The position numbers were made by a program, and so were the translations under genes. A DNA stretch of 64,000 bases from Streptomyces galbus (GTDB lineage Bacteria > Actinomycetota > Actinomycetes > Streptomycetales > Streptomycetaceae): NCBI RefSeq assembly GCF_005280195.1, contig NZ_SZPR01000019.1, forward strand, positions 62,001 through 126,000. The letters run 5' to 3'. Of this stretch, positions 31,947-41,567 are shown piece after piece. A model generated the notes under the pieces. That model saw nothing but the letters and a program-made list of their open reading frames with translations, searched no databases and was not told the origin of the DNA. Positions within the stretch are counted from its first letter, which is position 1, and each line of letters starts with the position of its first letter.

Positions 31947-32771
31947 ATGGCCGCCCGGCAGGAAGTCACCGCCTGGCGCCCCCGCGTCCGGGGCGTCACC
32001 GAGGTGTTCCACGCCCACTTCACCGAGTACGCCTACCCGATGCACGTGCACGACGCGTGGACGCTGCTCATCGTCGACGACGGCGCCGTGCGGTACGACC
32101 TGGAGCGGCACGAGCACGGCACCCCGCACGACACGGTCAGCCTGCTGCCCCCGCACGTCCCCCACAACGGCGCCCCCGCCACCCCGCACGGCTTCCGCAA
32201 GCGCGTCGTCTACCTCGACGCCGGCGTGCTCGGCGAGGACCTGATCGGAGCGGCCGTCGACGGGCCCGACCTGCGCGACGCGCTCCTGCGTCACCGCGTC
32301 GGGCAACTGCACACCGCGCTGGCCCGTCCCGGGGACGAACTGGAGGCGGAGAGCCGGCTGACGTTCGTCGCCGAGCACCTGCGCGAGCGGCTGTACGAAC
32401 GACTGCGCCCCGCCGGCCGTTCCGCACCGGGTCCCGCCGGGCGCGATGCGCGGGACCCCGCCCTCGCGCGCCGGCTGCGCGACCTCCTCGACGCGCGCGT
32501 GGCGGACGGCGTCACGCTGGAGGAGGCCGCACGCCTCCTGCACGCCCATCCCGCCCATCTCGTACGGGCGTTCAGCCGCGCCTACGGCATCGCCCCGCAC
32601 CAGTACCTGACGTCCCGCCGGGTCGGCCGGGCCCGCCGGCTCCTGCTCGACGGGCTCCCGCCGGGCGAGGTGGCCACCACCACCGGCTTCTTCGACCAGG
32701 CGCACCTGACCCGCCACTTCCGCAAGCTGGTGGGAGTCACCCCCGGGCGCTACCGCCGCTCGGCCCGCTGA
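31947..32771 (+). CDS. AraC-family regulator
   Basis: A 274-residue regulator with an N-terminal cupin-type sensor (AYPMHVHDAWTLLIVDDGAV; TVSLLPPHVPHNG) and a C-terminal pair of helix-turn-helix motifs (VTLEEAARLLHAHPAHLVRA; EVATTTGFFDQAHLTRHFRK then VGVTPGRYRR). It probably activates the divergent DUF2000 gene and/or itself in response to a small ligand. The ATG at 31947 leaves a short divergent promoter region of 49 bp. Confidence 0.9.
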   Translation: MAARQEVTAWRPRVRGVTEVFHAHFTEYAYPMHVHDAWTLLIVDDGAVRYDLERHEHGTPHDTVSLLPPHVPHNGAPATPHGFRKRVVYLDAGVLGEDLIGAAVDGPDLRDALLRHRVGQLHTALARPGDELEAESRLTFVAEHLRERLYERLRPAGRSAPGPAGRDARDPALARRLRDLLDARVADGVTLEEAARLLHAHPAHLVRAFSRAYGIAPHQYLTSRRVGRARRLLLDGLPPGEVATTTGFFDQAHLTRHFRKLVGVTPGRYRRSAR

Positions 32772-32806
32772 ACCGGTCCGGTCCACGCCCGCGGCCGGGC
32801 GCCGAG

Positions 32807-32849
32807 CCGGGCGGGGCCCCGGCACCAGCGCCCGGAACCCCGCCCGGCA
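32807..32849. terminator. Bidirectional terminator GCCGGGCGGGG / CCCCGCCCGGC
   Basis: A perfect 11-bp stem around 21 nt, between the convergent AraC and nickel-protein genes. Confidence 0.7.
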
Positions 32850-32859
32850 CAGTCCCGCC

Positions 32860-33108
32860 TCAGACGCTGAGCGGCACCGGATGCACCTCGTCCGCCCTGT
32901 GTCCCGCGCGCTCGTGGATGCGCTGGACCGCCTCGGCCGAGGGGGCGTCGGACAGGCAGTAGACGACGCCGGCCTCCGGGTCCGCCCAGGCGCTCTCGAA
33001 GTGGACGTTCTCGTCCTTCTCGATGGCGAGATCGGCGTTGTGGGCCTCCATCAGCTGCTCCGCCGTGATGCCCGCCATGCCGTGGTGGACGTCCATGAAC
33101 TTGGGCAT
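32860..33108 (-). CDS. SCO4226-like nickel-binding protein (DUF4242)
   Basis: An 82-residue protein that matches, from memory, S. coelicolor SCO4226, a structurally solved nickel-binding ferredoxin-like dimer. It begins MPKFMDVHHGMAGITAEQLM, with the HH pair and later His residues (AVQRIHERAGHRADEVHPV) as likely metal ligands, and includes VVYCLSDAPS. The ATG at 33108 follows aggaggtgc. A role in nickel sensing or storage is expected; there is no nickel transporter next to it. Confidence 0.88.
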   Translation of the reverse strand: MPKFMDVHHGMAGITAEQLMEAHNADLAIEKDENVHFESAWADPEAGVVYCLSDAPSAEAVQRIHERAGHRADEVHPVPLSV

Positions 33109-33213
33109 GTCCCCGCACCTCCTTCTCTTCCGCCCCGCCCTCCCTCCATGCTGCGCCGCCCCGCGCCGACCCGCAGACGATCACCGGCCGAGCGGCGAGC
33201 ACCCCGCACGACG

Positions 33214-33243
33214 AGGGCCCCGGCGATCGCCCGCCGGGGCCCT
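33214..33243 (-). terminator. Terminator AGGGCCCCGGCG-N6-CGCCGGGGCCCT
   Basis: A perfect 12-bp stem downstream of the Cys-rich mini-protein gene (minus strand). Confidence 0.75.
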
Positions 33244-33303
33244 GCTGCGTCCGCGCTCCGCGCTCTGCGCTGCGCGTTCTGCTCCTTGAGCTGCGCGCTC
33301 ACC

Positions 33304-33468
33304 TCACCCGCACTGGCACGGATTGCCCGACTGGCACCCGCACCCGCACCCCGAGCCGCAGCCGCACGCGCCTATCAGGGTGAGGTTCCTGATCTCGGCG
33401 GGCTGCTCGGTCGGACGCTCCTGCGTGGGGTCGGGTGTCGTACCGGGGGTGCTGGGGGATTCGGCCAT
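33304..33468 (-). CDS. Cys-rich mini-protein, metallothionein-like
   Basis: A 54-residue protein whose first half is disordered (PSTPGTTPDPTQERPTEQPA) and whose C-terminus ACGCGSGCGCGCQSGNPCQC packs eight cysteines into about 20 residues. Such density suggests metal binding, like bacterial metallothioneins, or a Cys-rich signalling peptide. The ATG at 33468 has a fine cgaggagggtcc site. It sits between the nickel protein and phoU. No zinc-chelating family can be assigned. Confidence 0.65.
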   Translation of the reverse strand: MAESPSTPGTTPDPTQERPTEQPAEIRNLTLIGACGCGSGCGCGCQSGNPCQCG

Positions 33469-33627
33469 GGACCCTCCTCGAGGCTGGTGCCTGTGCCCAT
33501 TGCATGCCCGCCGGGCTGGGCGCATCAACGGCGCACAGTGGCTCGCCCACGCCCCGCCGGGCACCCGCCCGCCCCCCGGCTTCCCTCCGGCTTCCCGGCT
33601 CTCCTCGCACGGGGAGGGTGCGGCCGG

Positions 33628-34314
33628 CTACGCCTCGGCCTGGATCTCGGGCTGGTAGTCCTGGCCCAGGAGGTCCGCGTGCTCGCCCGTCACCAGGAAG
33701 ACGACGCGCTTGGCGACCGCCACCGCGTGGTCGGCGTAGCGCTCGTAGTAGCGGCCGAGCAGGGTGACGTCGACGGCCGTCTCGATGCCGTGCCGCCAGC
33801 GCTCGTCCATCAGGTGCTGGAACAGCGTGCGGTGCAGCAGGTCCATCTCGTCGTCGTCCTGCTCGAGCTGCATGGCCAGGTCGACGTCCTTGGTGACGAT
33901 CACCTCGGCCGCCTTGGCCATCAGCCGCTGCGCGAGCTGCCCCATCTCCAGGATGGTGGCGTGCAGGTCGTGCGGGACGGCGCGGTCCGGGAAGCGCAGC
34001 CGCGCGAGCTTCGCCACGTGCTGGGCGAGGTCGCCGGAGCGCTCCAGGTCGGCGGACATCCGCAGCGACGTCACGACGATACGGAGGTCCGTCGCCACCG
34101 GCTGCTGGCGGGCGAGCAGCGCTATCGCCCGCGCCTCCAGTTCGTGCTGCAGTTCGTCGACCCGCTTGTCGGCCTCGATGACGCTCTCGGCCAGCTTCAG
34201 GTCCGTGTCGAGGATCGCGGTGGTGGCGCGTCCGATCGCCGAGCCGACCAGCCGGGCCATCTCCACCAGACCGTCGCCGATCGAGTCAAGTTCCTCGTGG
34301 TACGCGTCCCGCAT
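33628..34314 (-). CDS. phoU: Phosphate signalling protein PhoU
   Basis: A 228-residue PhoU with two three-helix repeats and the conserved metal-binding helices (LRIVVTSLRMSADLERSGDL; VTLLGRYYERYADHAVAVAK). It damps PhoR signalling and links the Pst transporter to the sensor. It is divergent from phoR-phoP and shares the PHO-box region, so PhoP probably activates it under phosphate limitation, as in S. coelicolor. Confidence 0.95.
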   Translation of the reverse strand: MRDAYHEELDSIGDGLVEMARLVGSAIGRATTAILDTDLKLAESVIEADKRVDELQHELEARAIALLARQQPVATDLRIVVTSLRMSADLERSGDLAQHVAKLARLRFPDRAVPHDLHATILEMGQLAQRLMAKAAEVIVTKDVDLAMQLEQDDDEMDLLHRTLFQHLMDERWRHGIETAVDVTLLGRYYERYADHAVAVAKRVVFLVTGEHADLLGQDYQPEIQAEA

Positions 34315-34451
34315 CAGGCTTCCCTCTCGTATGTGTTCCTGGGGTCCAGGGGGTTCCGGGTTCGGGGGTGCCGGGGACGTCCCGGGCCGGGAACCGGCGG
34401 TGCGAACCCCACGTTCCCACGGTGTGCCCCGTACGCGTCGGTTTCCGTCCC

Positions 34452-34484
34452 CTCAAATGAACCACCCCTGGCTCCCAGGTGAAC
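34452..34484. promoter_or_regulatory. PHO box in the phoU-phoR intergenic region
   Basis: Reverse-strand reading gives GTTCACCTGGG, AGCCAGGGGTG and GTTCATTTGAG, three 11-bp direct-repeat units of which the outer two fit the PhoP consensus GTTCACC. Location between the divergent phoU and phoR genes matches the autoregulated phoRP control region of Streptomyces. Confidence 0.85.
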
Positions 34485-34557
34485 TCTGGGCGACGAGTGT
34501 TCGAGGTCGCACCTCGATGGCTGTGGCCAGCACGGATGGCATGCCTAACCTGGACGC

Positions 34558-35871
34558 ATGGACGTGAACGCGGCGGTCGCCGCAGCGGCAGCGATCGCCG
34601 GGGTGCTCACCGGTGTCATCGCCATGCTGGCGTTCCGCTGGAGCGAGCGCGACCAGAGCCGTCCCACCCGCACCTCCCTGCACACCGACCCGGTGCTCCC
34701 GCCCGGCGTCGACACCGTGCTCTCCGTACTGCGGTCCTCCGCGGTGGTCCTCGACGAGGCCGACGCCGTCGTCAAGGCGAGCTCCGCGGCGTACGCCCTC
34801 GGGCTGGTCCGCGGCGGGAAGCTGGCCGTGGAGCCGATGCTCCAGATGGCCCGGGACACCCGGCGCGACGGCGAGATACGCCAGGTCGAGCTGGACCTCC
34901 CGCGGCGCGGCACCGGACGCGGCGACGCACTCGCGGTCTCCGCGCGCGTGGCCCCGCTGGGCTCGCGGCTGGTGCTGCTGCTCGTCGAGGACCTCACCGA
35001 GGCCCGGCGCATCGAGGCGGTCCGGCGCGACTTCGTGGCGAACGTCAGCCATGAGCTGAAGACCCCGGTCGGGGCGCTCTCCCTGCTGTCGGAGGCCGTC
35101 CTTGACGCCTCGGACGACCCGGAGGCGGTGCAGCGCTTCGCCGGCCGGATGCAGATCGAGGCGACCCGGCTGACCAACCTGGTGCAGGAGCTGATCGACC
35201 TCTCCCGGGTGCAGAACGACGACCCGCTGGAGGACGCCGAGCCCGTCCGCATCGACGAGCTGGTCGCCGAGGCGATCGACCGGTGCCGGCACCAGGCGGG
35301 CGCCAAGCAGATCACCATGGCCGCCGGCGGCACCGCCGACCTGCACGTGTGGGGCAACCGCGGCCAGCTCGCCGCCGCCCTCGGCAACCTGGTCGAGAAC
35401 GCCGTCAACTACTCCCCGGCCCGCACCCGCGTCGGCATCGCCGTGCGCCGGATCACCGCGCCCGGCGGGGACCTCATCGAGATCGCCGTGACCGACCAGG
35501 GCATCGGCATCTCCGACAAGGACAAGGAGCGCATCTTCGAGCGCTTCTACCGCGTCGACCCGGCCCGCTCCCGTGCCACCGGCGGCACGGGCCTCGGGCT
35601 GGCGATCGTCAAGCACGTGGTCGCCTCGCACGGCGGGGAGGTCACGGTCTGGAGCTCCGAGGGTCAGGGCTCCACGTTCACCCTGCGGCTCCCGGAGGCG
35701 GGCGCCGCCCGCGACCGGGCCCAGCAGCACCCCGCTCTCGACGACGAGGACGACGTCCGAGACGGGGACCGGCGCTCCGCCGCCGGCCCGTCCCACCCCT
35801 CTTCTCCCGGCCCGTCCCACCCCGCATCCCCCGCGTACGAAACGCTTTCCGCTCCGGAGGTCCATCCGTGA
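34558..35871 (+). CDS. phoR: Phosphate sensor histidine kinase PhoR
   Basis: A 437-residue membrane histidine kinase with one N-terminal TM (AAIAGVLTGVIAMLAF), a PAS-like linker, HisKA with phosphoacceptor His165 in FVANVSHELKTP, N box GNLVENAVNYS (about 276), G1 DQGIGISD and G2 GTGLGLAIVKH (about 342). The single-TM, SenX3-like architecture is the Streptomyces PhoR type. The tail after the ATPase domain is low-complexity and repeated (GPSHPSSPGPSHPASP). Its stop overlaps the phoP start (GTGA). Confidence 0.95.
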   Translation: MDVNAAVAAAAAIAGVLTGVIAMLAFRWSERDQSRPTRTSLHTDPVLPPGVDTVLSVLRSSAVVLDEADAVVKASSAAYALGLVRGGKLAVEPMLQMARDTRRDGEIRQVELDLPRRGTGRGDALAVSARVAPLGSRLVLLLVEDLTEARRIEAVRRDFVANVSHELKTPVGALSLLSEAVLDASDDPEAVQRFAGRMQIEATRLTNLVQELIDLSRVQNDDPLEDAEPVRIDELVAEAIDRCRHQAGAKQITMAAGGTADLHVWGNRGQLAAALGNLVENAVNYSPARTRVGIAVRRITAPGGDLIEIAVTDQGIGISDKDKERIFERFYRVDPARSRATGGTGLGLAIVKHVVASHGGEVTVWSSEGQGSTFTLRLPEAGAARDRAQQHPALDDEDDVRDGDRRSAAGPSHPSSPGPSHPASPAYETLSAPEVHP

Positions 35872-36548
35872 CCCGTGTGCTCGTCGTCGAGGACGAGGAG
35901 TCCTTCTCCGACGCCCTGTCGTACATGCTCCGCAAGGAGGGCTTCGAGGTCGCCGTGGCGGCGACCGGCCCCGACGGCCTCGACGAGTTCGAGCGCAACG
36001 GCGCCGACCTCGTGCTCCTCGACCTGATGCTGCCGGGGCTGCCCGGCACGGAGGTCTGCCGCCAGCTGCGCGGCCGCTCCAACGTCCCCGTCATCATGGT
36101 GACCGCCAAGGACAGCGAGATCGACAAGGTGGTCGGCCTGGAGATAGGGGCCGACGACTACGTCACCAAGCCGTTCTCCTCGCGCGAGCTGGTCGCCCGC
36201 ATCCGTGCCGTCCTGCGCCGGCGGGGCGAGCCGGAGGAGGTCACCCCGGCCGCCCTGGAGGCCGGCCCGGTGAGGATGGACGTGGACCGCCACGTCGTGA
36301 CGGTGTCCGGCTCGAAGGTGGACCTCCCGCTGAAGGAGTTCGACCTGCTGGAGATGCTGCTGCGCAACGCGGGCCGCGTGCTGACCCGCATGCAGCTCAT
36401 CGACCGTGTCTGGGGCGCCGACTACGTGGGTGACACCAAGACCCTCGACGTCCACGTCAAGCGCCTGCGCGCCAAGATCGAGCCGGACCCGGGCGCCCCG
36501 CGCTACCTGGTGACGGTCCGCGGCCTCGGCTACAAGTTCGAGCCGTAG
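35868..36548 (+). CDS. phoP: Phosphate response regulator PhoP
   Basis: A 226-residue OmpR-family regulator that activates phosphate-scavenging genes and represses antibiotic synthesis under phosphate limitation. The receiver has VEDEESF, phosphoacceptor Asp52 in LVLLDLMLPG and Lys101 in VTKPFS; the winged-helix domain ends in the usual RGLGYKFEP. The GTG start overlaps phoR by 4 bp. Confidence 0.96.
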   Translation: MTRVLVVEDEESFSDALSYMLRKEGFEVAVAATGPDGLDEFERNGADLVLLDLMLPGLPGTEVCRQLRGRSNVPVIMVTAKDSEIDKVVGLEIGADDYVTKPFSSRELVARIRAVLRRRGEPEEVTPAALEAGPVRMDVDRHVVTVSGSKVDLPLKEFDLLEMLLRNAGRVLTRMQLIDRVWGADYVGDTKTLDVHVKRLRAKIEPDPGAPRYLVTVRGLGYKFEP

Positions 36549-36572
36549 ACCGCCCGCACCCGATGACGACGA

Positions 36573-36606
36573 GAAGGGCGGCACCCCCGAGGGGGTGCCG
36601 CCCTTC
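36573..36606. terminator. phoP terminator, perfect 16-bp stem
   Basis: GAAGGGCGGCACCCCC-GA-GGGGGTGCCGCCCTTC, between convergent phoP and the lipoprotein gene; serves both strands. Confidence 0.85.
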
Positions 36607-36649
36607 TCCGTGGTTCCGCGGGCGTCATGCCCGGAGCCGGGTCACCGGG

Positions 36650-37309
36650 TCACCGGGACGCGGACTCCGACGCCGACGGCGAGGAGGACTCGTCGGCGGC
36701 CGGGGACTCGCTCGCGCCCGAGACGTCCGTGTTCGGGTTCGCCGACGCGGGCGCGCTCTGCGAGGCGGACGGGCTCTGCGAGGCGCTGGGGACGTCGGTC
36801 GGGCCCCAGCCGGAGAAGTAGCTCTTGGCCGGCACGACGAAGGCGCGCAGGCTCACCTCGCCCGTCTTGCTGAAGGTGAAGGTCACCTTCTGCGCGTTGC
36901 CGTCCTGGACGGCCTCGGGGCTGCCGGAGAGCACCGCGGAGGCGTTGTCCTTGCCGCCGAGCACCAGGGACCCGCCGGCCGGGACGACCAGCTTGCCCTT
37001 CTGGCCCTTGGCGGGGTTGAGCGCGGCACTCTTGTCCGCGCCCTGGACGGTGACCGAGTCGAGGGTCTGGTCGGTGTCGCTGCCGTTGAAGATGGTGGCG
37101 GCGACCACGGCCGGGCCGGTCGACTCGCGGTCGGGCTGGGTGATGACGGTGGCGTTCTGGATCTTGATGTCGCCGACCTGGACGGCCGCGTTGTCCGGCT
37201 TGATCTCCAGTGTCTGGGCGTTGTTGCCGGCTGCGCAGGCGGCGAGCGTGGCGATCGAGAACGCGAGGGCGGAGGCGGCGAGGGCGCCGCGTCGAAGGCT
37301 GCTGCTCAC
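36650..37309 (-). CDS. DUF461-like lipoprotein
   Basis: A 219-residue lipoprotein. The signal LAFSIATLAACAAG has a lipobox (LAAC). The mature part contains QNATVITQPDRESTGPAVVA and VVPAGGSLVLGG and is a PCu(A)C/DUF461-like beta-sandwich, followed by a Ser/Ala-rich linker (SASQSPSASQSAPASANP). Members of this group bind copper or act in oxidase assembly, but the His/Met copper motif is not evident here, so the role is open. Confidence 0.75.
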   Translation of the reverse strand: MSSSLRRGALAASALAFSIATLAACAAGNNAQTLEIKPDNAAVQVGDIKIQNATVITQPDRESTGPAVVAATIFNGSDTDQTLDSVTVQGADKSAALNPAKGQKGKLVVPAGGSLVLGGKDNASAVLSGSPEAVQDGNAQKVTFTFSKTGEVSLRAFVVPAKSYFSGWGPTDVPSASQSPSASQSAPASANPNTDVSGASESPAADESSSPSASESASR

Positions 37310-37581
37310 GGCGGCGGCAACTCCTTGAACGCACGGACGGCTCCCTTGACAAAGCCGCCCTAAGGGTCAGTCAGCGGCCTTAGGTTACCGAGCCGTTCCC
37401 GGGGCGCCGCACCCGACCCGCCTCTAACGGGCACCGCACCCGTTGCGCAGGCCCACGAGTCACCTGCGTCACACAGGTCACATGCGTCTCAGGAGTCACA
37501 ACAGACCCGGACGTCCTCCATTCACATAAGCGTCGACGGCCGTGCCCGGCGATTTTCCGTACCCGAATGGCGCGGCCGTCG

Positions 37582-37627
37582 CCGGAATTGATCACCGCCC
37601 GTTCGGCGCCGTCGTGATCAATTCCGG
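37582..37627. repeat. Inverted repeat CCGGAATTGATCAC / GTGATCAATTCCGG
   Basis: Perfect 14-bp arms around 18 nt, framed by further CGTCG/CGACG symmetry. It lies mid-way in the 613-bp gap between the lipoprotein gene and carD (37310-37922), about 270 bp from either. No gene is supported in this gap; the hairpin could be a terminator or a regulator site upstream of carD. Confidence 0.7.
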
Positions 37628-37922
37628 AAACGACGCGGATCCGACTCCCCGCACCGAACGGAGTAGCGGAAGTCGCACGCTTGGAACCAGACATTTGGGG
37701 AGTTTCGGGCGTCTTCGCGGGCCTCCGGATGAGTGTGACGTGCGCGTTTCACCCGGCGCGGACAGCCGCTCCGACCTGCGAATACCTGCTTCCGGGCACC
37801 CCGCGCAGCACGTTCCTGTCGCTGTTGTCAAGCCCCGAGATATGCCCTGACCTGCGAAAACGCCATTCAGAACCGCCGGTTTCCGTGTTACCCTGGATAG
37901 CCACGGAAGGGGTACCTGTCAC

Positions 37923-38405
37923 ATGACGTTCAAGGTTGGCGACACCGTGGTCTATCCCCATCACGGGGCCGCGCTGATCGAGGCCATCGAAACTCGCCAG
38001 ATCAAAGGCGTGGACAAGACCTACTTGGTGCTGAAGGTCGCCCAGGGCGACCTGACGGTGCGTGTGCCAGCGGACAATGCGGAGTTCGTCGGCGTGCGTG
38101 ATGTGGTCGGTCAGGACGGGCTGGACCGGGTCTTCGAGGTGCTGCGCGCGCCGTACGCCGAGGAGCCCACGAACTGGTCCCGTCGCTACAAGGCAAATCT
38201 GGAGAAGCTCGCCTCCGGCGATGTCATCAAGGTCGCGGAAGTCGTGCGTGACCTGTGGCGTCGCGAGCGCGAGCGCGGACTCTCCGCCGGTGAGAAGCGC
38301 ATGCTCGCCAAGGCCCGCCAGATCCTGGTGAGCGAACTCGCCCTCGCGGAGAACACCAACGAGGACAAGGCCGAGGCGCTGCTCGACGAGGTTCTCGCCT
38401 CCTGA
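37923..38405 (+). CDS. carD: CarD transcription factor
   Basis: A 160-residue essential actinobacterial factor that binds the RNA polymerase beta subunit and stabilises the open complex at rRNA and housekeeping promoters. The N-terminal Tudor-like domain begins FKVGDTVVYPHHGAALIEAI; the helical DNA-binding domain carries the conserved Trp85 in EPTNWSRRYKAN and VRDLWRRERERGLSAGEK. ATG at 37923 follows ggaaggggtacc. Confidence 0.95.
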   Translation: MTFKVGDTVVYPHHGAALIEAIETRQIKGVDKTYLVLKVAQGDLTVRVPADNAEFVGVRDVVGQDGLDRVFEVLRAPYAEEPTNWSRRYKANLEKLASGDVIKVAEVVRDLWRRERERGLSAGEKRMLAKARQILVSELALAENTNEDKAEALLDEVLAS

Positions 38406-38471
38406 CGTCAGGCCCCCCTGGTCCGGCGCAGCCCAGACAGCAGCATCCAGCAGCACAAGCAGCACATCGAA

Positions 38472-38520
38472 ATGCCGCGGTGCCCGATGACGGATTCCTC
38501 GTCGCCGGGCGCTGCGGCAT
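38472..38520 (+). terminator. Hairpin after carD
   Basis: ATGCCGCGGTGCCCG pairs with CGGGCGCTGCGGCAT across 19 nt, with two G-U pairs, about 70 bp after carD. The remaining 38406-38763 gap (358 bp) is GC-rich, holds the ispD promoter (ATACCCACGTAGGCTGAG as a possible -10 region) and no gene. Confidence 0.55.
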
Positions 38521-38763
38521 GTTCGTACCCGGCTGCCGTTCGGGTGCCGGTGCGCTCCGGCGGGTCACTCGCGCCGCCACGGCGGGCACCCGGGGAACGG
38601 GCACCTGGGGCGGGTACCTCGGGGAAGCCCCCGATACTTGGCGTGCCGGGCCCGGGCCGAGCGGCTCGACCGGTGCGTCACGGAAGGGTCTGGTCAAGCG
38701 TCGCGCCCGGCACTCCCCAGGCCATACCCACGTAGGCTGAGCACACAAACCTGACAGGAACCG

Positions 38764-39516
38764 ATGTCTGACGATTCGCTTCCCGCGCCCCCGCCGGCCC
38801 GTACGGCGGCCGTGATTCCCGCCGCCGGCCGCGGAGTCCGCCTCGGTCCGGGCGCCCCCAAGGCGCTGCGCACGCTCAACGGCACCCCCATGCTGATCCA
38901 CGCGGTGCGCGCGCTGGCCGCCTCGCGCGCGGTGTCCCTCGTGGTGGTCGTGGCCCCGCCGGACGGCGCGGCGGAGGTGAAGTCCCTCCTCGACGCGCAC
39001 GCGTTGCCCGAGCGCACGGACTTCGTCGTCGTCCCCGGCGGGGAGACCCGCCAGGAGTCGGTGCGCCTGGGGCTCCAGGCCCTGCCTCCCGAGTACCGGA
39101 TCGTCCTGGTCCACGACGCCGCCCGGCCGCTGGTGCCCGTCGACACCGTGGACGCGGTGATCGAGGCGGTGCGCGAGGGCGCCCCGGCGGTCGTGCCGGC
39201 GCTGCCGCTCGCGGACACCGTCAAGGAGGTCGAACCGGCCGGGACGCCCGGCGACCCCGAGCCGGTGCTCTCCACCCCCTCCCGGGCCCGGCTGCGCGCG
39301 GTGCAGACGCCCCAGGGGTTCGACCGGGCGGCGCTGGTGCGCGCGCACGAGACGGTGACCGGCGAGGTCACCGACGACGCGAGCATGCTGGAACAGCTCG
39401 GCGAGCGGGTCGTGGTCGTGCCGGGCCACGAGGAGGCGTTCAAGGTGACGCGCCCGCTGGACCTGGTCCTCGCCGAGGCGGTCCTGGCCCGCAGGAGGCT
39501 CAACGATGGCTTCTGA
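38764..39516 (+). CDS. ispD: 2-C-methyl-D-erythritol 4-phosphate cytidylyltransferase
   Basis: Third step of the MEP isoprenoid pathway: CTP + MEP to CDP-ME. The 250-residue protein has the nucleotidyl-binding AVIPAAGRGVRLGPGAPKAL, GGETRQESVRLGL, HDAARPLVPVDTVD and PQGFDRAALVRAH, as expected. It overlaps ispF by 11 bp; a ribosome binding site aggaggc for ispF lies within its end. Confidence 0.95.
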   Translation: MSDDSLPAPPPARTAAVIPAAGRGVRLGPGAPKALRTLNGTPMLIHAVRALAASRAVSLVVVVAPPDGAAEVKSLLDAHALPERTDFVVVPGGETRQESVRLGLQALPPEYRIVLVHDAARPLVPVDTVDAVIEAVREGAPAVVPALPLADTVKEVEPAGTPGDPEPVLSTPSRARLRAVQTPQGFDRAALVRAHETVTGEVTDDASMLEQLGERVVVVPGHEEAFKVTRPLDLVLAEAVLARRRLNDGF

Positions 39517-40012
39517 GCCGCAGCTCGTGCTGCCCCGGGTGGGCATCGGCACCGACATCCACGCGTTCGAGGAGGGCCGCGAGCTGTGGTGCGCGGGACT
39601 GAAGTGGGAGGGGGAGGGGCCGGGCCTGGCCGGGCACTCCGACGCCGACGTCGTCGCCCACGCCGCGTGCAACGCGCTCTTCTCCGCCGCCGGCCTCGGT
39701 GACCTGGGCCGGCACTTCGGCACCGGGCGGCCCGAGTGGTCCGGCGCGTCCGGGGTGACCCTGCTGACCGAGGCGGCCCGCATCGTGCGCGCGGCCGGCT
39801 GGGTCATCGGCAACGTCGCCGTGCAGGTGATCGGCCCCCGCCCGAAGATCGGCAAGCGCCGGGACGAGGCGGAGAAGATCCTGTCGGACGCGGCCGGCGC
39901 CCCGGTGACCGTGTCGGGCGCCACCACCGACGGACTGGGCTTCCCGGGCCGGGACGAGGGCCTGATGGCGGTGGCGACGGCGCTGGTCGCGCAGGCCGCG
40001 CCGGGCCGCTGA
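39506..40012 (+). CDS. ispF: 2-C-methyl-D-erythritol 2,4-cyclodiphosphate synthase
   Basis: Fifth step of the MEP pathway, cyclising CDP-ME-2P to MEcPP with loss of CMP. It is 168 residues with the Zn ligands in GIGTDIHAFEEG and GHSDADVVAHAAC, and DEAEKILSD and the late GLGFPGRDEGLMAVATALV. It is translationally coupled to ispD by an 11-bp overlap and precedes cysS by 67 bp. Confidence 0.96.
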   Translation: MASEPQLVLPRVGIGTDIHAFEEGRELWCAGLKWEGEGPGLAGHSDADVVAHAACNALFSAAGLGDLGRHFGTGRPEWSGASGVTLLTEAARIVRAAGWVIGNVAVQVIGPRPKIGKRRDEAEKILSDAAGAPVTVSGATTDGLGFPGRDEGLMAVATALVAQAAPGR

Positions 40013-40079
40013 CCCGGGGGTGCGGGCCGTGATGCCCGGCACGGCACGCGCAGCGGCCCGCGCCCACTACCCTGGACCC

Positions 40080-41480
<1,401 letters not shown>

Positions 41481-41494
41481 CCACCGCACACGAA

Positions 41495-41522
41495 TGTGCC
41501 GCCCGGCCCCCCGGGCGGCACA
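41495..41522 (+). terminator. cysS terminator
   Basis: TGTGCCGCCCGG-CCCC-CCGGGCGGCACA, a perfect 12-bp stem 14 bp after cysS; rlmB begins 45 bp later. Confidence 0.8.
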
Positions 41523-41567
41523 CTGGCACTCACGTACATTCACCCGCATCACGAAGACAGGTAGGTC

